This document shows positions 8,312 to 16,641 of a stretch of 43,881 nucleotides of DNA, in pieces; positions within the stretch are counted from its first letter, which is position 1, and every line of letters begins with the position of its first letter. Origin of the DNA: Gammaproteobacteria bacterium (GTDB lineage Bacteria; Pseudomonadota; Gammaproteobacteria; Pseudomonadales; Azotimanducaceae); the NCBI GenBank assembly GCA_009843635.1, contig VYDB01000080.1, positions 1-43,881 on the forward strand. Reading direction: 5' to 3'. A program made the position numbers and the translations under genes. A model generated the notes under the pieces. That model did no database searches. It had not been told where the DNA came from and saw only the letters and a list, made by a program, of their open reading frames with translations.

Positions 8312-10618
8312 ATGTGTGAACGACACCAGACCAAGAGCGAAGAGGCGGGAGACCGGGCCTTGCGCCGGCTGTGTGCCAACGCGGCAAAAGTTGCGCTCGC
8401 GCTCAGTAGCTTGGTTGCCGTCTCGGCCGTTATGGCGCAGGAAGCGGTTCTGGAGGAAATTCTGGTTACGGCATCCAAGAAAGGCGCGACAAGCCTTATG
8501 GACACAGCTGTGACCGCAACCGTGGTGACGGGCGAGCAACTCGAAGTACGGCAAGTCCGAAACGTCGAGGACATTCAGTTTCAGACCGCCGGGGTAATTG
8601 TGGACTCGAATGCCGGCGCGCCAAGAGTCGCGATTCGCGGCATCGGGCATGACGGTTCCCTTATGCACGCCGAAAACGGTGTCGCCGTTTATGCCGACGA
8701 CATCATCCTGCAACGTACCCAGGCGGTAACGGCCGCGTTCTTTGACCTGGAACGCGTCGATGTTCTGAAGGGGCCGCAGGGCACGGCATTTGGTCGAAAT
8801 GCCAACGGCGGTTCGGTGAACTATGTCAGCCGTCGTCCCGTGGAGGGGTTGGCATCGGAAGCGGGTGTGGCCGGTGGCAGCTATGGCAGACGGGAAGTCT
8901 ACGGCATTTTCAACTACGGCACCGCGGACTACGGGCTGCGCATTGGCGCTGAATACAAGGAAGACGACGGCTTCGCGAAAAACCTGACCATCGGAGAGGA
9001 CGTAAACGGAAGGGAGACAACCGTTATCAGAGCCTCCCTGTCCTTCGCGCCAGCGGACAACTTCGAAGGCATTCTCAGGGTCGGCTATTTCGATGAGGAT
9101 TTGAATGGGCCCGCCGTAGTCGTGCAAGGTGCGGAACCCTTTTCCCTTCCGGCGCTGTTTGGCGGCAACCCGTCCTTTGATCCGAACGAAAACTATGAGA
9201 TTCACAGCGATCTTCCCAACCGTCAGCGATCGGAAATAACCAGTGCGTCATTGCATCTCGATTGGGATATCGGCGGACTCAGTCTGCGCTCGATAACCGG
9301 CTACTATGACGGCGATTACCGGATTCAGAACGATGCGGATCACAGTGACGTTCCCTTCGTTCCGATACCGCACAATGATTTCCAGAGCGAGCAGTTTTCC
9401 CAGGAGTTCGTTCTTTCCGGCACGGCGGGCGCCCTGGACTGGCTTGCCGGAGGGTACTACCTGACCGAAGACGTGAGTCAGCGTGTCGATATCGATTTTC
9501 TGCTTCCCCTGAGCCCGGGCGGCTTGAGCGTTAACCTCAACGATGCGCAGGAATTGACCTCGTGGGCGGGCTTCGCCCAGGCTACCTGGAACGTTAGCGA
9601 CACCACGCGATTCACGGCCGGTTTACGCTATACCGAAGACGAGAAGAAGATTGATTACGATCAGGAATTCGTTCTCGGGCCCCTTTCCTTCGCCCCCGGT
9701 TTTACAATCCCGTCCTGCCAGGCATCGTTCAGCGTAACCTGGGATGATGTCACCTGGGATCTGACCCTAGAGCATGACCTCAGCGACGATACCTTCGCCT
9801 ATGCCAAAGTGAATACCGGGTTCAAGGCGGGTGGATACAACAACACGAATTGCGATGTCGGCTATGATCCAGAGCAGCTTCTGGCATACGAAATCGGGTA
9901 CAAGGGAACCTTCAGGGATGGCACGCTCACGTTTGCGACCAGTGCCTTCTATTACGAATACGAAGACATTCAGGTCACTCAGGTACAGGCGTTTCCCGGC
10001 GTTGCCGCGACCACGGCTGTTGTGGCCAACGCTGCGGAAGCGGAAGTTTACGGGTTCGAGATCGAGCTTCGCGCACTGTTGACTGAGAACGTCTCCGCCG
10101 ATGTCGGCGTCTCATGGATTCCCACGGCGGAGTACCAGGACTTTATCACCGTCGATGCGCTGGATTTGCGGAGCGTCGATCAGAACCCGGCCACGACTCC
10201 GCCCCCGCTGGATCTATCCGGCAATCGCTTGAACCGTGCTCCGGAATTCAGCGGCATCATTGGCCTGAATTTCACTGATGAGCTCGGTTCGAACTGGAAG
10301 GTGGATGCTAGGCTGGAGTACTACTTTGTCGACGATCTCGCCTTTTCGCCCTTTGACCGGCCGAATGCGTTCAACGCGGCGATTTTTCCGGGGCTCGTCG
10401 AAGATGCGAGCATTCAGGACGGTTACGGATTGCTCAACGCCTATGTGAATTTTGACTACGGCGACAGTTGGACCCTCCGTCTGTACGGGAGAAACCTGAC
10501 CGACGAGTACTACTTCATCGGCAAGATCGACAATTCGGGGCCACAGCACGTCCACGGCGACTTTGGACGCCCCCGAGAGGGCGGCGTTCAACTGGTTTAC
10601 AGATTCTCCGGGAACTGA
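8312..10618 (+). CDS. TonB-dependent receptor
   Basis: A 768-residue outer-membrane receptor. The ATG at 8312 is preceded by GGAGGGG at 6 nt, preferred over an upstream in-frame GTG. A rather long signal peptide (about 1-42, ending VSAVMAQ) precedes the TonB box (about 48-55, EEILVTAS). The plug follows (DLERVDVLKGPQGTAFGRNANGG). The barrel has typical strand and turn sequences such as FAYAKVNTGFKAGGYNN and YGRNLTDEYYF. It ends VYRFSGN, so three residues follow the usual terminal Phe. The plug class resembles receptors of sphingomonads and marine gammaproteobacteria that take up oligosaccharides or hydrophobic compounds rather than classic siderophores. It lies opposite the regulator and 68 bp upstream of a VOC gene. 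The ligand is unknown. Confidence 0.92.
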   Translation: MCERHQTKSEEAGDRALRRLCANAAKVALALSSLVAVSAVMAQEAVLEEILVTASKKGATSLMDTAVTATVVTGEQLEVRQVRNVEDIQFQTAGVIVDSNAGAPRVAIRGIGHDGSLMHAENGVAVYADDIILQRTQAVTAAFFDLERVDVLKGPQGTAFGRNANGGSVNYVSRRPVEGLASEAGVAGGSYGRREVYGIFNYGTADYGLRIGAEYKEDDGFAKNLTIGEDVNGRETTVIRASLSFAPADNFEGILRVGYFDEDLNGPAVVVQGAEPFSLPALFGGNPSFDPNENYEIHSDLPNRQRSEITSASLHLDWDIGGLSLRSITGYYDGDYRIQNDADHSDVPFVPIPHNDFQSEQFSQEFVLSGTAGALDWLAGGYYLTEDVSQRVDIDFLLPLSPGGLSVNLNDAQELTSWAGFAQATWNVSDTTRFTAGLRYTEDEKKIDYDQEFVLGPLSFAPGFTIPSCQASFSVTWDDVTWDLTLEHDLSDDTFAYAKVNTGFKAGGYNNTNCDVGYDPEQLLAYEIGYKGTFRDGTLTFATSAFYYEYEDIQVTQVQAFPGVAATTAVVANAAEAEVYGFEIELRALLTENVSADVGVSWIPTAEYQDFITVDALDLRSVDQNPATTPPPLDLSGNRLNRAPEFSGIIGLNFTDELGSNWKVDARLEYYFVDDLAFSPFDRPNAFNAAIFPGLVEDASIQDGYGLLNAYVNFDYGDSWTLRLYGRNLTDEYYFIGKIDNSGPQHVHGDFGRPREGGVQLVYRFSGN

Positions 10619-10686
10619 ATCTTGGGTGTGCGATGAAAATTTTGCCTAGCGCCACGTTAGGCCGTGGCGACGATTGAGGAGGGGCC

Positions 10687-11169
10687 ATGCGTTTTCACCA
10701 TGTCTGCCTATGCGTCAGCGATCTGGAGAAGTCACTCAAGATGTGGACCGAGCTGTTCGACTTCACTGTCCAGATTCGCTTCTGTTCACCGGGAGATGCG
10801 GGACCGACGGGGTTTGACGAGAGCAAGCTCGACGAAATGGAGGCGATGTTGGGTCGCCGCGATGCGGTCATCGACTGTGCGTTGCTCACCTCGCCGGATG
10901 GCGCAATGCTGGAGGTGCAGGAGGCGCATAATCCCGTCGTTCGCAAAACCCCGGAAGAATACAATTCCTATTTCGTGACCGGCATGCGCGAACTCGCCTT
11001 TAGGGTCGACGACATCGACGGTTGGTTCGAAAAGGTCAAGGCGGCCGGCTTCCGGCCGACCACGGATGCGGTCTGGGAATTCGGCGAGAACGCGCGGTCG
11101 TTCCTGTTCTACGACGACGACGATATTCGCATCCAGCTCTGGGAGGACTCGAATACCGGCTGGATGTAA
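10687..11169 (+). CDS. VOC (glyoxalase/extradiol dioxygenase-like) family protein
   Basis: A 160-residue protein of the vicinal-oxygen-chelate superfamily. Two beta-alpha-beta-beta-beta units can be traced: one starts at MRFHHVCLCVSDLEKSLKMW, the second at about residue 102 (LAFRVDDIDGWFEKVKAAG) and ends RIQLWED. His5 and the Glu near the end are plausible metal ligands. Members include glyoxalases, dioxygenases, epimerases and lyases, so the reaction is not predictable. The start is supported by GGAGGGG directly upstream of the ATG. It follows the TonB receptor by 68 bp and is probably co-transcribed, suggesting a role in processing the imported compound. Confidence 0.82.
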   Translation: MRFHHVCLCVSDLEKSLKMWTELFDFTVQIRFCSPGDAGPTGFDESKLDEMEAMLGRRDAVIDCALLTSPDGAMLEVQEAHNPVVRKTPEEYNSYFVTGMRELAFRVDDIDGWFEKVKAAGFRPTTDAVWEFGENARSFLFYDDDDIRIQLWEDSNTGWM

Positions 11170-11249
11170 ACTGATTGCACCTGCCTGGCGGCAGACAGTG
11201 CGACAGCCGCTTCAGTTTCTTGGTCGAATCACAAGGCACCAATAGCCTA

Positions 11250-11431
11250 GTCGCGCGCGCCCCATGTGTGGTCGCGGTGACCGAAGCCGGATACCTCGAT
11301 GGTTCAGCCCCCAACCCTGAGCGTGCCGCTCGCCCTCCCGGCTGGCCCAGGCGAGTCAGGTTCTTTTGCGCAGCACGAACCGGCCGCCGTTGTTCAGGGT
11401 GAAAACGAACATCTCCCCGGCACAGCGCCTG
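11250..11431 (-). pseudogene. Fused remnants of an APH-like kinase and a DUF7064-like gene
   Basis: This stretch has no intact gene but two recognisable scraps on the minus strand. At about 11357-11431 the translation AGEMFVFTLNNGGRFVLR matches AGEIFFFTLKDGSRYILR in the N-lobe of the kinase at 25542-26636. At 11250-11300 the translation IEVSGFGHRDHTWGARD matches IKVSGYGHRDHTWGARD in the protein at 24369-25349. Frameshifted but still alignable sequence lies between (to about 11345). The order, kinase then DUF7064-like, is the same as in the intact pair, with most of both genes deleted. The rest of the 467 bp gap (11170-11637) shows no further gene. Its right part is the AT-richer leader of the P450 operon. 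Confidence 0.7.
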
Positions 11432-11637
11432 ACCTAGACTTGCTGACTTTAGTTATTTCCGCTTGCACCGAAAACAGAAAAATACAGGCACTTGATTCGC
11501 CCGAAAACTAGCACACATTTCTGCTGAACGCCACAAAATTCGTAAAATCGCAATAGCACTGGTTTACACGGGCCGATAACGCGGCTAACATCGGCGAATC
11601 CGCGCAAGCAAGGCAAACATGCAAATTGGGAGTGCCC

Positions 11638-12906
11638 ATGAAGCCGGAGGATTTTAAGAGAGGCCCGCTCGATGCCGAAAAACTGGTGGCGGCCATAGAC
11701 CCGGACTACTGGCAGAAATTCGGCTTCCCCCACCCACTGTTCGATCGGCTCAGGAAAGAGGCGCCAATTACCTATGTGGAGCATCCAGACATCGAGCCCT
11801 ACTGGGCAGTGAGCCTAAACCAAGACATTCGCGAGATTTCTCGTAACCCCGCGGTGTTCAGCAATGCAGGGACACTCAGCTTGAATCTGCGGGATGCGTC
11901 GGGCAGTAGTGGCGGAGGTGATATCAAGCCAACGCTGCTCAACATGGACCCGCCGGATCACAATGAGCACAGAGGCATCGTGGCTCAGCGGTTCCAGATG
12001 GCTGAGGTCATCAAGCGTGACGACCCATTTCTTGCGGCTTCAGTTCGAGAAATCCTGGATGGATTCATGGGTGACGGCGGCGTGCGCGAGGGGGATTTCG
12101 TGCAGCCTGCCCAGCGGCTGTCGATTGCTGCCGTCGGTCGGGTTCTGGGCCTCCCGGAAGAGCATTGGGAGCAGGCGTTTGTTTTCGCCAACGCGGTTGC
12201 CGCCAACTCCGACCCAGAATTTATGTTGGGCGAATCGGCAGGAAGTTCCATCGCGGCAGCTCACGCGGGGCTGTTCGAGATCTTTGCCCCGCTCATCGAA
12301 GCTCGACGAAGAACGCCCCAAGACGATCTCGTCACGGTTCTTTCGAACGCTGAATCTGAGGAAATCGACTTTGCGCAACTGGTCATTCATGCCGTGCTGA
12401 TTTTGCTCGGTGGGGTGGAAACAACGCGCAACGTTATGGGCGTTGGCTTGGTGGAGCTTATTCGTCAACCGGAGATCATGCACCGGCTCATCCGAGACTT
12501 GGATCAGATGCCGCTCGCAGTGGAGGAGATGATTCGATGGACAGCACCGCTCGGTCACATGTGCCGAACCGTCAGAAAAGACGTATCCGTTTCTGGAACT
12601 AGATTCCGCGAAGGCGACGTGTTGGCACTGTTCTGGCCATCGGCCTGCCGCGATGAGTCGCTCTTTGCTGATCCGCATGTCTTCCGGATCGACAGAAAGC
12701 CGAATCCGCATCTGGCATTCGGCGTTGCGCAGCATCTGTGTCTGGGTCGAGTGCTCGCCCGACGTCAGATCATCGCGATGTTCAAGGAACTGCTGCCAAG
12801 GCTCGCTGAGTGCGAACTGGCCGGTCCATTGCAGCGGGCTAGGATGCTAATCAACGGATACACGGAAATTCCGCTTCGCTATCGGCTCACGCCGGCAGTG
12901 AGTTGA
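11638..12906 (+). CDS. Cytochrome P450
   Basis: A 422-residue soluble bacterial P450. The start is the ATG at 11638, with GGGAG 5 nt upstream. The I-helix motif LGGVETTRN is at 257-265, the ExxR motif EMIR at about 297-300, and the haem-binding loop FGVAQHLCLG carries ligand Cys368. All core elements are present. The fold is of the class that takes electrons from ferredoxin and hydroxylates lipids, terpenoids or steroids (CYP125/126/142-like in style). No ferredoxin gene is adjacent. It opens the operon 11638-20513 and overlaps the following ligase gene by 4 bp. A first oxidation of an alkyl side chain before CoA activation is plausible but inferred. Confidence 0.92.
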   Translation: MKPEDFKRGPLDAEKLVAAIDPDYWQKFGFPHPLFDRLRKEAPITYVEHPDIEPYWAVSLNQDIREISRNPAVFSNAGTLSLNLRDASGSSGGGDIKPTLLNMDPPDHNEHRGIVAQRFQMAEVIKRDDPFLAASVREILDGFMGDGGVREGDFVQPAQRLSIAAVGRVLGLPEEHWEQAFVFANAVAANSDPEFMLGESAGSSIAAAHAGLFEIFAPLIEARRRTPQDDLVTVLSNAESEEIDFAQLVIHAVLILLGGVETTRNVMGVGLVELIRQPEIMHRLIRDLDQMPLAVEEMIRWTAPLGHMCRTVRKDVSVSGTRFREGDVLALFWPSACRDESLFADPHVFRIDRKPNPHLAFGVAQHLCLGRVLARRQIIAMFKELLPRLAECELAGPLQRARMLINGYTEIPLRYRLTPAVS

Positions 12907-14534
12907 GTGCTCAAGTGACCATTCCCGATTCGCTTCCATTTACGGAGACCGCGGCTGGTGCGATGCGCTGGTTGAGCCAGCATCATGGTGGCAGCAAGAT
13001 GGTCATCGAAGAAGATCGCGTCGCTACCTTTGGGGAAGTTGATCGTGCCTCCGCCGATCTCGCCAAGGCTCTGCTGTCAAGCGGCGTGGGGAAGGGCAGC
13101 CGCATCGCCTTCCTGTTTCCCAATGGCATCGACTTTGCCAAGGTCTTCTTCGCGATCACGCGGATTGGCGCGATCGCGATTCCAGTCAACACCTTCTACA
13201 AGGCCCCTGAGCTGGTCTGGCAGTTGAACCATTGCGACGCCCAGATGCTCATCACCATCGACCGCTTTCTGCACAACGACTATCTCGCCAGGTTGGATGA
13301 GGGCCTTGTCGGCCTGGCCGGCCAGGGCGATGAAATTCTTCTCGAATCAACGCCCTACCTCAGAAAAGTGGTGGTGCGCACCACGGGCGGGCAGGTACCG
13401 GCCTGGGCCGAGGAGATTGAGGCGTTCACGAGCCTGGGCGCGTCCGTCAGTGATTCAATGCTCTGCGCCGTTGAATCTACTGTTGTGCCGGCCGACCAGC
13501 TATGCGTGCTCTACACGTCGGGGAGTTCGGCAACACCCAAGGGCGTTGTACACAGCCACGGTGCGTTGTTACGCCGCACGGCATCGGTTGGTGCGGATTT
13601 CGGCATCGGCCCCGAGGACATCGTTTACAACCCAAGCCCCTTTTTCTGGACTGGGGGTCTCTCCAACGGCCTGCTCTCCACGGTCTTGAACGCAGGCGCC
13701 GTCATGACGGAAGAGAGGTTCGATGCGCCCCGCACATTGGATCAACTTGAGAAACACCGTGTCACCGTTGCCGTCGGCTGGCCTCACTTCGCGGCGTCAC
13801 TGCGTGCGGTGCCGGATTTTTCGAAACGGGACTTGAGCGCTCTGCGCGGCGGCATCCTTACGCCTCTGCTGCTTGGCAATGAACTCGGCGACCCTGGCTT
13901 GACTGCCACCGGCATCGGCATGACCGAATCCGTGGCCCAGCATACCTATGGTGAAAAGGAACCTCTGCCGGAGTCTCTCCGGGGTGCCTATGGCAGGCCA
14001 GCGCCCGGTATAGAACAGATGATCGTCGATGTGGATACCGGCCTTGCGGTGCCGGATGGGCAGGAAGGCGAGCTTTGCATCAGGGGGTACTCGGTGATGC
14101 AGGGCTACTACAAGAAAGAGCGGGAAGAGACGTTCCGAGCAGACGGATTCTTTGCCACTGGCGACCTCGGCGTCATCAGGGACGGTTTCTATTTCTTTAC
14201 CGGTCGCAGGGGTGACATGGTGAAGACCGGCGGCGCGAATGTCAGCCCAGCGGAAGTGCGCAATGCCATGCTCGGCATTGAGGGTGTGCAGGAGTGTTTC
14301 ATCTCCGGTTTGCCCGATCCGGACAAGGGGGAGGTTGTTGCGGCGGCGGTGGTTGTCCACCCGCAAGCAGATTTGACTGCGGAGACAGTGCGTTCAGAGC
14401 TCAAGGCGGTGCTCTCCAGTTTCAAGGTGCCGCAGGTCTTGAAACTAATGCATCCGAGCGACATACCCATGTTACCGACCGATAAAGTGGATCGGCGGGC
14501 GATCATTGGCCTGCTCCAGCAACAGGCTGGCTAG
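12903..14534 (+). CDS. AMP-dependent acyl-CoA synthetase/ligase
   Basis: A 543-residue adenylate-forming enzyme that activates a carboxylic acid to its acyl-CoA. The nucleotide-binding loop YTSGSSATPKG is at 204-214. The hinge and C-terminal signature GRRGDMVKTGGANVSPAE lies near 440-455, and a C-terminal PTDKVDRRAI holds the candidate catalytic Lys. Length fits FadD-like ligases. It starts at a TTG that overlaps the P450 stop by 4 bp, indicating translational coupling; a GTG 12 nt downstream is an alternative start. Next to a P450, it probably activates the acid produced by side-chain oxidation. It differs clearly from the second ligase of the same operon (17810-19414). Confidence 0.9.
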   Translation: MSAQVTIPDSLPFTETAAGAMRWLSQHHGGSKMVIEEDRVATFGEVDRASADLAKALLSSGVGKGSRIAFLFPNGIDFAKVFFAITRIGAIAIPVNTFYKAPELVWQLNHCDAQMLITIDRFLHNDYLARLDEGLVGLAGQGDEILLESTPYLRKVVVRTTGGQVPAWAEEIEAFTSLGASVSDSMLCAVESTVVPADQLCVLYTSGSSATPKGVVHSHGALLRRTASVGADFGIGPEDIVYNPSPFFWTGGLSNGLLSTVLNAGAVMTEERFDAPRTLDQLEKHRVTVAVGWPHFAASLRAVPDFSKRDLSALRGGILTPLLLGNELGDPGLTATGIGMTESVAQHTYGEKEPLPESLRGAYGRPAPGIEQMIVDVDTGLAVPDGQEGELCIRGYSVMQGYYKKEREETFRADGFFATGDLGVIRDGFYFFTGRRGDMVKTGGANVSPAEVRNAMLGIEGVQECFISGLPDPDKGEVVAAAVVVHPQADLTAETVRSELKAVLSSFKVPQVLKLMHPSDIPMLPTDKVDRRAIIGLLQQQAG

Positions 14535-14556
14535 AACGAATGGCCGCAACTGCGTC

Positions 14557-14563
14557 AGGAGGT
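14557..14563 (+). promoter_or_regulatory. Shine-Dalgarno site fixing a TTG start
   Basis: AGGAGGT lies 5 nt upstream of TTG at 14569. It is the best ribosome-binding match in the neighbourhood and places the start of the PPOX-type gene at this TTG rather than at an upstream in-frame codon inside the ligase gene. Confidence 0.75.
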
Positions 14564-14568
14564 GCAAA

Positions 14569-15042
14569 TTGGCGAAGCAAAGAAAACGTATCGCTCTGAG
14601 TGAGGACGAAGTCTGGGCGTTCGTTGCCGAACAACGAGACATGCACGTGGCGACCATCAACAAGGACGGCACGCCGCATCTGACCACGAACTGGTTTGCG
14701 ATGCCGCAGGAAAGGCAGATCGCCTTCAACTCCTATGAGGGTTCCCAGAAAGTCGTCAATCTGCGGCGGGATCCGCGCATCACGCTGCTCTTTGCGGATG
14801 GCGAGACCTACGGCGAACTGCGTGGCGTCTCCATTAAGGGGCGCGTGAGATTCACGGATGACGCTAATGAGAATCTACAGGTTTTACGGGCTATCGCCGA
14901 AAGAAACATGGCTGCTAGTGAAACCCGGCTCACGAAGGGTGCAACGCCAGAGAAGCAAGCTGTCAAGCGAACCTGCATGATCGTTGAGCCCGATCGGATC
15001 ATCAGTTGGGACCACCGCAAACTGGCTGAGAACACAAGCTAG
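14569..15042 (+). CDS. Pyridoxamine 5'-phosphate oxidase (PPOX)-fold flavin/F420 protein
   Basis: A 157-residue split-barrel flavoprotein. The pattern VATINKDGTPHLTTNWFAM followed by FNSYEGSQKVVNLRRDPRITLLF is that of PPOX-class enzymes, including the F420-dependent subgroup. They bind FMN or F420 and reduce double bonds or act on small heterocycles. The TTG start at 14569 has an ideal AGGAGGT 5 nt upstream. It sits 34 bp after the ligase and 19 bp before the amidohydrolase, in the middle of the P450/ligase/aldolase operon. A reductase step on a pathway intermediate is likely. The cofactor cannot be decided, but two luciferase-like genes elsewhere in the window belong to families that also use FMN or F420. 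Confidence 0.8.
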   Translation: MAKQRKRIALSEDEVWAFVAEQRDMHVATINKDGTPHLTTNWFAMPQERQIAFNSYEGSQKVVNLRRDPRITLLFADGETYGELRGVSIKGRVRFTDDANENLQVLRAIAERNMAASETRLTKGATPEKQAVKRTCMIVEPDRIISWDHRKLAENTS

Positions 15043-15061
15043 ATATTTGAGGAGAACTTCA

Positions 15062-16243
15062 ATGCGTAATGTCGATGAGAACAATCTATGGCGCCTCGAA
15101 ACACCGGGGGCGGACGGCTGGGCGAAGAGCGTGTGGCCGGATTCCGACAACAAGTACACGATGATTTCCTGTGACAGCCATGCAGTGGAACCCGTGGACT
15201 TGCTCGCCAAGCGGGTGGACAGCCGATTTCATGATCGATTGCCCCGTGTTCAAGTTGATGAAGACGGGTCGAAGTGGCACATCGTCGAGGGCATGGAACC
15301 TGCGCGCTGGATTATGGACAACGAAGACCTTTCGGGTGAGGACCGGGAGCGCAACGCGGTCGGCACTGACCCCGAAGAGCGGCTGCGCCACCAGGAACGG
15401 GATGGCGTGGACGGGGAGATTATCTTTCCCAACAAGTTCTCCGTGATCTTTGCAACGCGCGACCCGGAGTTCGCCTTCGCCCAGGCGCGCGCCTACAACG
15501 ACTGGGCGTGGGAAACCTACGGGCCGCACGTGCATCGACTGTCGCCGATGGCCTTGATACCGACGATGGACATCGATATGGCCATCGATGAGATCGAGCG
15601 GATCAGGCGGATGGGCTTCCGAGGGGTAACGATTCCGGTCAGGCCGATCTACGGCAGCACCTCTGCGCTGGAAGCCCATTACCACCGCCCCGAATACGAC
15701 CGGCTCTGGGCCTGCTTGGAGGACTCGGGGCTTCCGGTCACGGCTCACGTGGGCACGGGAAAGGATCCGCGAACGACGAGGGGCCGGGGCGGCGCGGTCA
15801 CCAATTACGTGGCGCACGCTCTGGCCCCTTCGGTGGAGTTCATGTCACTGCTGTGCTCGTCCGGGGTCTTGGAGAGATTTCCCGGATTGAGGGTCGTGTC
15901 CGTGGAAAGCGGGGTGGGCTGGTTTCCCTGGTGCGGCCAGGCCATGGACGAGGCCTACCGCAAGCACCATATGTGGTCCTTTCCCAAGCTCAAGCACCTG
16001 CCGAGCGACTATCTCAAGACCCAGTGTTTTGCGACCTTCATGGAAGATCCGGTGGGATTGAGTCTCGCGGAGGAGTTCGGGTACTCGGAATCGATGCTCT
16101 GGTCAAACGACTATCCGCACCAGGAAGGTAGCTGGCCGCACTCGGCGCAAGCGATAGAGCGGCAAATGAACCGATTGTCGGAAGCGACCCGGGCCAAGAT
16201 TCTGGGTGAAACGGCGAAGGCGCTCTTTGGGTTTGATGTCTAG
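15062..16243 (+). CDS. Amidohydrolase family (amidohydrolase-2/COG2159) metal-dependent hydrolase or decarboxylase
   Basis: A 393-residue TIM-barrel enzyme. The ATG at 15062 has GAGGAGA upstream. Near the N-terminus DSHAVEP (38-44) replaces the usual DxHxH strand-1 motif. TAHVGTG supplies a mid-barrel His, and SNDYPHQEGSWP near the C-terminus supplies the conserved Asp/His/Glu. The family includes decarboxylases and C-C or C-N hydrolases related to ACMSD and LigW. Subgroups with this SNDYPHxEG tail are often found beside acyl-CoA and steroid or terpenoid catabolic genes. Fourth gene of the operon, it abuts the DUF35 gene. The reaction is unknown; decarboxylation or ring hydrolysis is possible. 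Confidence 0.85.
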   Translation: MRNVDENNLWRLETPGADGWAKSVWPDSDNKYTMISCDSHAVEPVDLLAKRVDSRFHDRLPRVQVDEDGSKWHIVEGMEPARWIMDNEDLSGEDRERNAVGTDPEERLRHQERDGVDGEIIFPNKFSVIFATRDPEFAFAQARAYNDWAWETYGPHVHRLSPMALIPTMDIDMAIDEIERIRRMGFRGVTIPVRPIYGSTSALEAHYHRPEYDRLWACLEDSGLPVTAHVGTGKDPRTTRGRGGAVTNYVAHALAPSVEFMSLLCSSGVLERFPGLRVVSVESGVGWFPWCGQAMDEAYRKHHMWSFPKLKHLPSDYLKTQCFATFMEDPVGLSLAEEFGYSESMLWSNDYPHQEGSWPHSAQAIERQMNRLSEATRAKILGETAKALFGFDV

Positions 16244-16639
16244 TTGGTCGGGTTGGCGAAAGTGTCGATCAACGACGACAGCGACCTGTTCTGGGCCGGT
16301 TTGAACGAGGGAAGATTGCTCTTTCAAACCTGCAGGGCGTGCGGTGCGCATCGCTTTCCGTTTCGGATGTCTTGCTCGCGCTGCGGGTCTTTCGAAAAGG
16401 ACCTGACTGAATCCAAGGGGTGCGGATTCGTCTATTCCTACACAGTCGTTGAAAGGCCCTTGCTGCCGGGATTCGATGAACCCTACACGGTGGTGCTGGT
16501 GGAGGTGGACGAGGGCGTTCGCTACTTGGGTTTGTATGCTGGCGATGTGGATCCATCCCAGCTCATCGGGTCGCGCGTACGCGCTCGCCTGAACCCTGAC
16601 CAACGCGTGCCCGTCTCCTTTGCGCCTGAAGGCAACTGA
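16244..16639 (+). CDS. DUF35 (zinc ribbon plus OB-fold) acyl-CoA-associated protein
   Basis: A protein of about 131 residues with an N-terminal rubredoxin-like zinc ribbon (CRACG then CSRCGS, four Cys) and a C-terminal OB-fold. DUF35 proteins bind and act as obligate partners of thiolase-fold enzymes. In actinobacterial cholesterol degradation, the DUF35 domain of ChsH2 forms the retro-aldolase with Ltp2. Here it is stand-alone and lies 2 bp upstream of a thiolase-fold gene, which strongly suggests a two-subunit complex. The TTG at 16244 abuts the previous stop, and a GTG at 16262 is an alternative start. Neither has a strong ribosome-binding site, so expression may rely on coupling. Confidence 0.85.
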   Translation: MVGLAKVSINDDSDLFWAGLNEGRLLFQTCRACGAHRFPFRMSCSRCGSFEKDLTESKGCGFVYSYTVVERPLLPGFDEPYTVVLVEVDEGVRYLGLYAGDVDPSQLIGSRVRARLNPDQRVPVSFAPEGN

Positions 16640-16641
16640 AG

